A DNA stretch of 5,774 nucleotides from the NCBI GenBank assembly GCA_045643185.1, contig JAZUKH010000087.1, forward strand, positions 1 to 5,774, in the 5' to 3' direction. A program made the position numbers and the translations under genes. Shown piece after piece: positions 1-4,701 of the stretch. The notes beneath the pieces were generated by a model. The model searched no databases. It worked only from the letters and a program-made list of their open reading frames with translations, and was not told where the DNA came from. The stretch's first letter is position 1. Each line of letters starts with the position of its first letter. Source of the DNA: RGIG464 sp045643185. GTDB taxonomy: Bacteria; Myxococcota_A; Bradymonadia; UBA4248.

Positions 1-17
1 GCGCGCCAAAGGCGCGC
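1..17. repeat. GC-rich inverted repeat at window edge
   Basis: Perfect 7-bp arms (GCGCGCC, 1-7, and GGCGCGC, 11-17) surround an AAA loop. The stem could be longer to the left, outside the window. To the right there is no T-run, so it is not a plus-strand terminator. It could be a minus-strand terminator stem if a run of A lies just left of base 1, which cannot be seen. Confidence 0.5.
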
Positions 18-51
18 GGGCAGCTCGGCTGGGTTGTAACTGGCAAGACAC

Positions 52-87
52 AAAAAAAGGCCAAAACGGAACGTTTTGACCTTTTTT
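52..87 (-). terminator. Intrinsic terminator after the small lipoprotein gene
   Basis: Arms 53-68 and 72-87 pair almost perfectly around a 3-nt loop (69-71), with a single mismatch (61 against 79). The outer six pairs are A-T and the core includes GG/CC and CG/CG. Read on the minus strand, the stem ends in a run of seven T (58-52), which is the classic Rho-independent form. It begins 19 nt past the lipoprotein stop codon. Because the plus strand also ends in six T (82-87), it could work in both directions. Confidence 0.85.
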
Positions 88-106
88 ATGTTGGCGACTG
101 AACCGA

Positions 107-301
107 CTAACCGGCTTTGCCGTCATTCCATTCACAGTAACCTTCGACCCAGTTGCCATCTTCATCCTGGTGAGGCGCCACCCAGTGACGATCAGAAGAG
201 CAGCTGCCCGTTTCGTTGGAAGCAGGCGCCCAGGATTTACAACCGCAAAGAGCGAAAGCCGCGCTCACGACGAGGAGCATGGCAATGACTGTTTTTTTCA
301 T
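107..301 (-). CDS. Small outer-membrane-type lipoprotein (64 aa)
   Basis: A short lipoprotein of unknown function. The start at 301 is chosen because AGGAGA lies 8 nt upstream and the protein then begins with a textbook signal peptide: MKK, a hydrophobic stretch (residues 4-18) and the lipobox LCGC, so Cys21 would be lipidated by Lgt and become the mature N-terminus. An in-frame ATG 13 codons upstream (340) lacks these properties. Residue 22 is Lys, so there is no Asp+2 inner-membrane retention signal, and the outer membrane is the likely site. The mature part is only 44 residues, with Cys34 and Cys56 that could form a disulfide. It carries W40-V-x-x-H44 then G49-N-W51-V-x-G54-Y, which resembles one copy of the W-V-P-G-H...G-x-W-V-P-G-H repeats of small envelope proteins; that likeness is by eye. 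It has its own terminator and a candidate promoter, so it is probably a separate transcription unit. Confidence 0.83.
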   Translation of the reverse strand: MKKTVIAMLLVVSAAFALCGCKSWAPASNETGSCSSDRHWVAPHQDEDGNWVEGYCEWNDGKAG

Positions 302-374
302 AATCAAATCTCCTGTAGAAGTTTGAAATCTACGACACATATAGAGATAGCGCCCGTAAGACGCACATATATTT

Positions 375-403
375 ATTTTGCGCTATTTTAACTAAGTTAG
401 CAA
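375..403 (-). promoter_or_regulatory. Candidate promoter of the lipoprotein gene
   Basis: On the minus strand TTGCTA (398-403) is followed, after exactly 17 nt, by CAAAAT (375-380). Each hexamer matches the sigma-70 consensus at four of six places, and the flanks are AT-rich. A start near 368 would give a leader of about 67 nt before the lipoprotein start codon. It is the best-spaced pair in this gap, but AT-rich sequence gives such pairs easily. Confidence 0.35.
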
Positions 404-507
404 GCAAATATCACACAGATCTACCCATAATGTGACGGTTCAGCTGGTAAAAACATATAAGTTGTATCGTAAATACGAAAAAACGCGGCGCGTATTGACC
501 GAGCGTA

Positions 508-530
508 GAGCCGCCCGTTTCGGGCGGCTC
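508..530. repeat. Strong GC-rich hairpin, 10-bp stem
   Basis: GAGCCGCCCG (508-517), loop TTT, CGGGCGGCTC (521-530): a perfect 10-bp stem. Neither strand shows a T-run directly after it, so it is not a canonical intrinsic terminator. It lies 80 nt past the CAP stop codon and could be a 3' stabilising structure, a Rho-type stop signal or a dispersed palindrome. Confidence 0.7.
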
Positions 531-551
531 AAGCGAGGGAGAAGCGACGCG

Positions 552-577
552 GGCGCGGCGTATGAAATAGCCGCGCC
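552..577. repeat. GC-rich hairpin, 8-bp stem
   Basis: GGCGCGGC (552-559) and GCCGCGCC (570-577) pair perfectly across a 10-nt loop; a G-T pair may extend it. It is the first structure past the CAP stop codon (610). No U-tract follows on the minus strand. With the hairpin at 508-530 it may protect or end the CAP transcript. Confidence 0.6.
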
Positions 578-609
578 TAAAACCAAAGGCATAAGATGTT
601 TACATCCCC

Positions 610-1818
610 CTAGTTTGTAACTGCATGACGACGGCGCACAAGCCTCGAGCCCAGAATGGCGATGAGGCCAAAGAGCGCCCAGATGCCCTTCGATGATGGC
701 GTACGCAACGAAACAGAGCAGCTGTCACCGGCATCATCCGCGATCTCCTCGCCATTCACGGGAGCTTTATCGTCTGAAGAGGGCTTGTCACCCGAAGAGG
801 GCTTGTCACCCGAAGAAGGCTGGTCACCCGAAGGATCTGCTTTCGTGCCATCTCCCAAACACGAACCGATCTCATCCTTCGTCCAGGAGTGATCGCATTG
901 ATAGAGCAGGCTGCCCGTCGTCGGATAACGCGTGACCTTACCATTGACATCGATGGCTTCAAAAACGTATGGCACGCACGTCTGGCTAGTCGTGATCTCA
1001 CTTGTGCCATACACACCGTACTTGCTATCACCACCAGTGCGCTGAAGAGTTGTGCACGTATCGTTCATCACCACGACGGCCTTATCCAGTTCGACATCGG
1101 CGTAATACTGCGTTTTGAACCACATTTTTTTGTCGCCGTCCGCAAAGTGGGCACCGGCCGTCAACGCGCTCTTTTCGTTCGCCGTCCAGGCAAAATCCTG
1201 CACCGTCCACTTGGCCCCATAACCCACGCCGATGCCGTGATAGCTCTCGCCCAAAATATTACGGCGATGTCCATTATTGCCTGTGAACTCACACCCCGAG
1301 TTTTTGCTGTCTTCATACAACCAAAGATAGAAGGAGCCCCACACACCGAGGACGGATGCGATATTTTCGGCGCCGCTGTTGCCTGCAAACATCTTGATAC
1401 GGTCAAACGTCTGCGTACCGACCGAACCACAGGTCGCAACGCCGCCTTCGCACGCGCACGATGGATTGCCATCACACTTGTCAGGAAAGTCTTCGACGAC
1501 CGAGCTTTTGAGCTTACAGGGCGAATCGTGCTGAATACAGCTGCCCAAATAAGAAAGCATATTCGCGTGGAACTGCGCGGCATGATACAGATCATCGCGC
1601 CAATAGAGCGGCTCGTACTGCTTTTCGAAGCATTTTTCTTCCGATTTACAATGGTCACCGCAACCGGAAAGCGCCGTTTTTGTGTCCATGCGTGCTTCAT
1701 TCGTCATCAAATGGAGCCCACGCGCTTCGATCGAGATGTTTTCGCCTTCACCATAAGCCATAGCGAATTGGGGCATAAGAAACGCAGCGAAAGGCATAAT
1801 CAACCAGGACTTGTTCAT
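610..1818 (-). CDS. Secreted CAP-domain (SCP/PR-1/YkwD-like) protein with MYXO-CTERM-like anchor
   Basis: A 402-aa exported protein. The start is well set: AAGGAG ends 5 nt before the ATG and a signal peptide follows, with likely cleavage after Ala-Met-Ala (residues 19-21). Residues about 35-215 form a CAP domain: N40-E-A-R, H97 (QHDSPC), E151 in GAENIA, H184 in GHRRNIL and the I196-G-V-G-Y-G strand. H97, E151 and H184 fit the usual cavity His/Glu/His. An insert between the first His and the Glu is Cys-rich (C101, C115, C121, C123, C130), so several disulfides are likely after export. Residues 216-325 are a further Cys-containing region that I do not recognise. A Ser/Gly/Asp/Lys/Pro linker (about 328-352) leads to Cys367, a hydrophobic helix (about 378-391) and R-L-V-R-R-R (392-397). 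This tail resembles MYXO-CTERM, whose Cys is thought to be lipidated and whose helix is removed by an intramembrane protease. Bacterial CAP proteins have mixed roles, so the molecular function is open. Confidence 0.88.
   Translation of the reverse strand: MNKSWLIMPFAAFLMPQFAMAYGEGENISIEARGLHLMTNEARMDTKTALSGCGDHCKSEEKCFEKQYEPLYWRDDLYHAAQFHANMLSYLGSCIQHDSPCKLKSSVVEDFPDKCDGNPSCACEGGVATCGSVGTQTFDRIKMFAGNSGAENIASVLGVWGSFYLWLYEDSKNSGCEFTGNNGHRRNILGESYHGIGVGYGAKWTVQDFAWTANEKSALTAGAHFADGDKKMWFKTQYYADVELDKAVVVMNDTCTTLQRTGGDSKYGVYGTSEITTSQTCVPYVFEAIDVNGKVTRYPTTGSLLYQCDHSWTKDEIGSCLGDGTKADPSGDQPSSGDKPSSGDKPSSDDKAPVNGEEIADDAGDSCSVSLRTPSSKGIWALFGLIAILGSRLVRRRHAVTN
769..834 (-). repeat. 18-nt tandem repeat coding a PSSGDK-type linker
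   Basis: About three copies of an 18-nt unit encode S-G-D-Q/K-P-S repeats between the body of the CAP protein and its C-terminal anchor (residues about 330-350). The first two units read on the plus strand from about 776 are near identical and the third differs at a few bases. In-frame repeats of this kind can gain or lose units by slippage, changing linker length without breaking the frame. Confidence 0.8.
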
Positions 1819-1823
1819 AACGA

Positions 1824-1829
1824 CTCCTT
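1824..1829 (-). promoter_or_regulatory. Ribosome binding site of the CAP gene, abutting a terminator U-tract
   Basis: AAGGAG on the minus strand, 5 nt from the start codon at 1818. It is noteworthy because the base before it (1830) is the last U of the terminator tract at 1830-1840, leaving no room for a promoter between terminator and ribosome binding site. Confidence 0.85.
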
Positions 1830-1876
1830 AAAAAACAAAACGCTGGTGTGTCATCGAAAGACAGCAACCAGCGTTT
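1830..1876 (-). terminator. Intrinsic terminator/attenuator between PHP-fold and CAP genes
   Basis: Arms 1838-1847 and 1867-1876 form a perfect 10-bp stem (AAACGCTGGT with ACCAGCGTTT). Inside it TGTC (1849-1852) and GACA (1860-1863) add a 4-bp upper stem with a 7-nt apical loop. On the minus strand the stem runs into TTTTGTTTTTT (1840-1830), a good U-tract. The plus strand has none, so it acts on minus-strand transcription. It starts 27 nt after the PHP-gene stop codon. It either ends that transcript or sets a read-through level for the CAP gene. Confidence 0.8.
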
Positions 1877-1903
1877 GAAACAATCACTAAGCTTTTTCAG
1901 GGC

Positions 1904-2776
1904 TTAAACGCGCGGACGGCGAGGGCCGTGGTGGTCGCTGTGACGACGATCGCCATCGCGACGGTCACCGCGACGACGATCGTCACGTCTGTCGCCACGA
2001 TCACCGCGTTCACGTCCATAGCGGCGTTCACCATCGCGACGGTCGCCACGATCATGACCAAAATGACGGTCTCCGCGATCACCGCGGTCATCATTTTCCT
2101 CACGAGGAGCCGACCCCATCGGACTGGCTTCACCCACGTCACGCAATGAGCAGGCCCAGTGCGAACGATTCAGCATCGCATCGACAAATTCGGCCTGATC
2201 ATGAATCGATTCCGCAAAAAGCGTGGCGCAATAGCCAATGTCGGAGATGTCATCAAAGACGCCCGAACCGGCGCAGGCAGGCACTTTCAAAGCCTGTTGC
2301 GCTGAAATGGCGAGTTCGTTGTCAATGCGACGACGATAAACGGCGAGCGTATCGACGCCATCAACGCAGCGGCCATTCGCATCTTTCGCGCAATAAATGC
2401 GGTCGCGCATGCCTTCACCATTATTATAAACGTCACGGGCGATCACGATTGCCTGACGTTCATGGAAGTAATTCAACACGTCGACGATATCGGGTGACTC
2501 ACCCAAACAACGCCAAGATTCGCTCACGAATTCGTCATCGATCACGCGCGGATAGACGACCACGCGACCAATATTGGTTTCGAGCTCAATTCCCACGCCC
2601 ACAAAGAAATTTTCTTTTGCGCCATAGGCTGCCAGGTCGCGCAAATGGTACGAAACGGCGCGATCCGTCACGCAAATACCATCAAGATGCGCGTCGCGCG
2701 CGGCGTTGACGAGAACATCCACGCTGAATGCAGCATGGCTCGTCGCCTGGGAATACGTAAAAATGTCAATAATCAT
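1904..2776 (-). CDS. Degenerate PHP-fold protein with Arg/Asp/Gly-rich C-terminal tail
   Basis: A 290-aa cytosolic protein. The start at 2776 is chosen because AGGAG lies 5 nt upstream and the protein then begins with the first strand of the fold; an ATG at 2827 would add 17 unrelated residues. Residues 1-215 follow the pattern of PHP-domain phosphoesterases (TrpH/YciV type): D4-I-F-T-Y-S for D-L-H-T-H-S, V36-T-D-R for V-T-D-H, G62-I-E-L, a helix then V111-I-A-R-D for V-x-A-H-P, and A169-G-S-G-V-F for G-G-S-D-A-H followed by I180-G. At nearly every metal-ligand place His or Asp is replaced (F6, Y8, R39, R114, G172, F174); E64 is kept. I therefore expect a non-catalytic relative, from an alignment made by eye. 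Residues about 225-290 are a tail of R, D, G and H with some E, rich in RGD/RRD units, likely disordered. It follows xerC by 76 nt and precedes a terminator. Binding of nucleic acid or a partner is possible but unproven. Confidence 0.78.
   Translation of the reverse strand: MIIDIFTYSQATSHAAFSVDVLVNAARDAHLDGICVTDRAVSYHLRDLAAYGAKENFFVGVGIELETNIGRVVVYPRVIDDEFVSESWRCLGESPDIVDVLNYFHERQAIVIARDVYNNGEGMRDRIYCAKDANGRCVDGVDTLAVYRRRIDNELAISAQQALKVPACAGSGVFDDISDIGYCATLFAESIHDQAEFVDAMLNRSHWACSLRDVGEASPMGSAPREENDDRGDRGDRHFGHDRGDRRDGERRYGRERGDRGDRRDDRRRGDRRDGDRRHSDHHGPRRPRV
1907..2102 (-). repeat. Low-complexity coding region (R/D/G tail)
   Basis: This stretch encodes the charged tail with imperfectly repeated units of 9-12 nt built on the plus-strand pattern cgtcacgatcgc/ccatcgcgacgg. 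All three minus frames stay open for much of it, and the other frames give Ala/Val/Thr-rich translations, typical of shadows over GC-rich repeats. The correct frame is set by the continuous link to the PHP-like part. Confidence 0.7.
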
Positions 2777-2837
2777 GCATGCTCCTAAATCGAGTGATGG
2801 ACCGCAGTCCTGTACAGCAAAAAGCAATGATTTAGTT

Positions 2838-2851
2838 TAGCACAATTGCTA
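2838..2851. repeat. Small inverted repeat after xerC
   Basis: TAGCA (2838-2842) and TGCTA (2847-2851) pair around a CAAT loop directly after the xerC stop codon. The stem is short and AT-rich and lacks a good U-tract on the minus strand, so xerC transcripts probably continue into the PHP-fold gene. It could equally be a protein-binding site upstream of that gene. Confidence 0.35.
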
Positions 2852-2852
2852 T

Positions 2853-3782
2853 TTATCGGCGACGATTTTCGTCATCTTTCAAATGAGCCCTCGGGTGTGC
2901 GCCATCATAGACTTTCATGATGCGCTCAAAATCGTTGTGGGCATATCGTGCCGTTGTCGAAAGCTTTTCATGCCCAAGCAATTCTTGAATCGCACGCACA
3001 TCCGCGCCATTCTCGAGCAAATGCGTCGCAAAGGCATGTCGCAGACCATGCGGCGTAACGTCATTATCGAGCCCTTTGGCGGCCTCGTCCTGATGAAGCA
3101 ATCGCCGAATGCTGCGCGCCGTGATGCGCCCGCCCTTTGAATTCAGCAGCAGCGCGTGCTCGTCCTGCTGCCCGTTCTGATCCACAAACGTCGGCCGCGT
3201 CTCGGCCAAATAACGGCCGATCAGTTCGATCGCCGTTGTCGTCACAGGCACTTCGCGCTCTTTACTGCCCTTGCCCATCACGCGGATCCAGCCTTCGACG
3301 AAATCGAAATCTTCAATATTGACCGAAATAAGCTCGGTCACACGCAATCCGCTTGAATACATCAATTCAAACGCCGTCGTGTCGCGAATCAGCAGCGGCG
3401 ACGCATCCTTGGGCAACGCAAGAAGCAGGTTCATCTGGTCCGCCGAATAAATATTGCGGATCTGTTTGGGAATTTTGGGCGTCTGCAAATTGCTGATGGG
3501 CGACCGATCCAGTGTTTCCTGACGAATGAGATAATTGATGAGGCTTCTCACTGCCGACACGCGGCGCGCACGTGACGCAGGCTTCAATTCCCCCATTCTG
3601 GCAAGCCATACCCGCATCATTTGACGCGTCAGCTGTTGCGGCGCAAGCGTCTCACGCCCAGAGGTGCGCAAAAATTCGGCGAGGTTATCGAGATCCCCCT
3701 GATACGACATCAGCGTATTCTCGGAATAGCCACGAAGTCGTAATGACTCAATAAACAAAGGGATACTCTCGATCAACGTCAT
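2853..3782 (-). CDS. xerC: Tyrosine recombinase XerC/XerD family
   Basis: A complete 309-aa site-specific recombinase, the usual Xer length. Residues 1-90 form the N-terminal SAM-like core-binding domain (SLRLRGYSENTLMSYQGDL, then the V-S-A-V-R-S helix before N-Y-L). Residues about 110-295 form the catalytic domain with all expected residues: R147 (SSGLRVTEL), K171 (MGKGSKERE), H245 and R248 (TPHGLRHAFATH), H271 (LLGHEKL) and the nucleophile Y280 (STTARYAH). The end keeps the D-G-A-H-P-R-A block of Xer proteins. Xer recombinases resolve chromosome dimers at dif with FtsK; no dif-like site is visible here. XerC is preferred over XerD from overall look only, as sequence alone does not settle it. 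The start codon at 3782 is the first possible one because an in-frame TGA lies two codons upstream; its ribosome binding site is weak, and the TM2 gene ends 31 nt upstream, so cotranscription is likely. Confidence 0.92.
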   Translation of the reverse strand: MTLIESIPLFIESLRLRGYSENTLMSYQGDLDNLAEFLRTSGRETLAPQQLTRQMMRVWLARMGELKPASRARRVSAVRSLINYLIRQETLDRSPISNLQTPKIPKQIRNIYSADQMNLLLALPKDASPLLIRDTTAFELMYSSGLRVTELISVNIEDFDFVEGWIRVMGKGSKEREVPVTTTAIELIGRYLAETRPTFVDQNGQQDEHALLLNSKGGRITARSIRRLLHQDEAAKGLDNDVTPHGLRHAFATHLLENGADVRAIQELLGHEKLSTTARYAHNDFERIMKVYDGAHPRAHLKDDENRRR

Positions 3783-3813
3783 TCTTCAACTCGCCAAATT
3801 CGCGCCTCCAAAA

Positions 3814-4443
3814 TCAGGCATTACTATCATAGACTGACGGCTTAAACGCCAAAATGAACAGGTCAATGATGACGCCAAATCCGAAAAGTCCAAAGGTCAA
3901 TAAATAGATAACGGCTGAAAAGGTCTTCCCTTCATAAAATCGATGGGCGCCTAACCAGCCTAAAAAAATGCAAAGCAATAAAGACGTCATTTTATTGCAC
4001 GGATTCACCATCGCCACATGTTGAGATGGATCGAACGTCGCCATCGACTGATTCGCAGGCGTCATGTTCATCGGCGTGTAGTTGCATGGTTTCGGTTCGT
4101 TCATCGGCGTGTAGTTGCGCGGGATCTGATTGCCCGCCGACCTTTGATCATGATTTGCCGAGGACATGATCTGCCCACCCTGACGGCTCGAGCGATTATA
4201 ACGGCTCGTTGCGGACGGTTCGGCCTCATTCGACTTTTCAGCCTTTTCGTCTGAAAGCAGCCTATCCAGCGGCGTTGACGCGTTTAACACATCATCCACA
4301 CGACTCTGCGAGCGTGCAAGCGAACGTGACGTCTGATCCATCGCAGACGTGGTCATCGCTTCGGCGCCACTCGACACCGGAGTTCCACAATGCGTACAAA
4401 AATTGCCGGTGACCGGCGTCCCACAATGACTGCAAAAACTCAT
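3814..4443 (-). CDS. Zinc-ribbon and TM2-domain membrane protein
   Basis: A 209-aa inner-membrane protein in three parts. Residues 4-19 hold two C-x-x-C-G knuckles (C4/C7 and C16/C19) with the shape of a compact zinc ribbon. Residues 24-148 are polar, rich in Ser, Asn, Gln, Met and Pro, and likely disordered. Residues 150-200 form a TM2 domain: a first helix ending in G-W-L-G-A-H-R-F-Y (162-170), a short turn E-G-K, and a second helix with the I-I-D-L motif (192-195). TM2 proteins are small two-helix proteins of poorly defined role; the zinc ribbon should face the cytosol. The start at 4443 has a GGGA about 8 nt upstream. It probably heads a transcript with xerC, from the candidate promoter at 4491-4519. 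The architecture is clear; the function is not, and binding of nucleic acid or protein by the ribbon is only a guess. Confidence 0.87.
   Translation of the reverse strand: MSFCSHCGTPVTGNFCTHCGTPVSSGAEAMTTSAMDQTSRSLARSQSRVDDVLNASTPLDRLLSDEKAEKSNEAEPSATSRYNRSSRQGGQIMSSANHDQRSAGNQIPRNYTPMNEPKPCNYTPMNMTPANQSMATFDPSQHVAMVNPCNKMTSLLLCIFLGWLGAHRFYEGKTFSAVIYLLTFGLFGFGVIIDLFILAFKPSVYDSNA
4066..4118 (-). repeat. Two copies of a 20-nt direct repeat inside the TM2 gene
   Basis: gttcatcggcgtgtagttgc occurs exactly at 4066-4085 and 4099-4118, a 33-nt (11-codon) period. It encodes the repeated N-Y-T-P-M-N stretch of the linker (residues about 110-126). Identity at the DNA level, including third codon places, points to a recent duplication. 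Confidence 0.85.
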
Positions 4444-4465
4444 ATTATCATTCCCAAATGTCGTG

Positions 4466-4490
4466 AGATCTAAGCTTAGACCTTAGATCT
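4466..4490. promoter_or_regulatory. Operator-like inverted repeat upstream of the TM2 gene
   Basis: AGATCTAAG (4466-4474) and CTTAGATCT (4482-4490) are perfect 9-bp arms with a 7-nt spacer; the left part also holds the palindrome CTAAGCTTAG (4470-4479). It begins directly after the proposed -10 box (4491-4496) and covers the expected start of transcription near 4484, the usual place for a repressor site. As RNA it could also form a 5' leader hairpin ending 23 nt before the start codon. Confidence 0.6.
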
Positions 4491-4519
4491 ATGATTTCAT
4501 ACACGACCAGTAATTTCAA
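4491..4519 (-). promoter_or_regulatory. Candidate sigma-70-type promoter of the TM2-xerC unit
   Basis: On the minus strand TTGAAA (4514-4519, five of six consensus bases) is followed after 17 nt by AATCAT (4491-4496, four of six). The region is AT-rich, and the start codon lies 47 nt downstream of the -10 box. The spacing and the inverted repeat immediately downstream make this the best promoter candidate in the window. Confidence 0.5.
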
Positions 4520-4530
4520 ATTTTTTGAGA

Positions 4531-4548
4531 AGGGGGAAGTCTCCCCCT
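4531..4548. repeat. G/C-run hairpin, 7-bp stem
   Basis: AGGGGGA (4531-4537), loop AGTC, TCCCCCT (4542-4548). It lies between the large inverted repeat and the candidate TM2 promoter. On the minus strand it is followed by TCTCAAAAAA, not a U-tract, so it is not a canonical terminator for the upstream gene, though it may cooperate with the larger hairpin. Confidence 0.55.
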
Positions 4549-4550
4549 GC

Positions 4551-4622
4551 GCGGCTATTGGCAATGATGCGGTAGAGACGCCCGGACCGGACGTCTCTAC
4601 CGCATCATTGCCAATACACCGC
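4551..4622. repeat. Long perfect inverted repeat (25-bp stem), REP/MITE-like
   Basis: Arms 4556-4580 and 4592-4616 are exact reverse complements over 25 bp, with an 11-nt spacer (4581-4591) that contains CCGGACCGG. Beyond a small internal loop, GCGG (4551-4554) and CCGC (4619-4622) can pair too, giving a 72-nt imperfect hairpin. The inner arms contain GTAGAGACG/CGTCTCTAC. No U-tract follows on either strand and no reading frame inside is credible. It lies in the only gap between the Yip1-like and TM2 genes. Its length and perfection suggest a dispersed palindromic element or a non-autonomous mobile relic, rather than a simple terminator. Confidence 0.85.
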
Positions 4623-4680
4623 TACCCCTTCTGCCTGCGGCCTGCACGACTCAGCGACCTTATCAATACACAGCGAAAAC

Positions 4681-4700
4681 TTCAAACCATGGCGAATGGT
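4681..4700 (-). terminator. Weak terminator-like hairpin after the Yip1-like gene
   Basis: Right after the stop codon (4702-4704), ACCAT (4686-4690) and ATGGT (4696-4700) form a 5-bp stem with a 5-nt loop. On the minus strand the sequence continues TTGAAGTTTT, a broken T-rich tract. The stem is short, so termination may instead depend on the large inverted repeat further on. Confidence 0.3.
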
Positions 4701-4701
4701 C

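Larger units (their letters stand above)
302..609. other. 308-nt intergenic region between CAP and lipoprotein genes
   Basis: No convincing gene is seen on either strand. The half nearer the CAP stop codon (485-609) is GC-rich and holds two hairpins, described separately. The half nearer the lipoprotein gene (about 340-480) is AT-rich and promoter-like. A weak minus-strand terminator-like signal, a 4-bp stem (483-493) followed by six T (483-478 read on the minus strand), is the only U-tract between the two genes. TCGTA/TACGA (467-478) is a further small inverted repeat. Plus-strand reading frames here lack a ribosome binding site. Confidence 0.6.

Noticed and set aside
769..834. Short regular repeats that could be taken for a CRISPR array
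   Set aside because: Units are 18 nt, directly tandem and in frame, with no spacers and no cas genes.
889..1878. A 329-codon open frame on the plus strand opposite the CAP gene
   Set aside because: It overlaps the CAP gene almost entirely, its translation lacks any family pattern, and no ribosome binding site precedes it. The CAP frame has a signal peptide, conserved motifs and a good ribosome binding site, so this is a shadow.
1920..2100. Six RGD tripeptides, suggesting integrin binding
   Set aside because: The protein has no signal peptide, and R-G-D arises naturally in a tail built from R, D and G.
1928..2149. Hydrophobic Ala/Val/Thr/Ile-rich frames over the R/D/G tail region
   Set aside because: They come from reading GC-rich repeats in another frame or strand; the tail frame is continuous with the PHP-like domain.
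2146..2709. A 187-codon plus-strand frame opposite the PHP-like gene
   Set aside because: Its translation is Arg/His/Ser-rich with no recognisable motif, typical of the antisense of a real gene.
2853..3782. XerC-type integrase as the sign of a mobile element
   Set aside because: It has the standard Xer length and C-terminal block, and there are no attachment-site repeats, excisionase, phage genes or tRNA nearby; a housekeeping Xer role is simpler.
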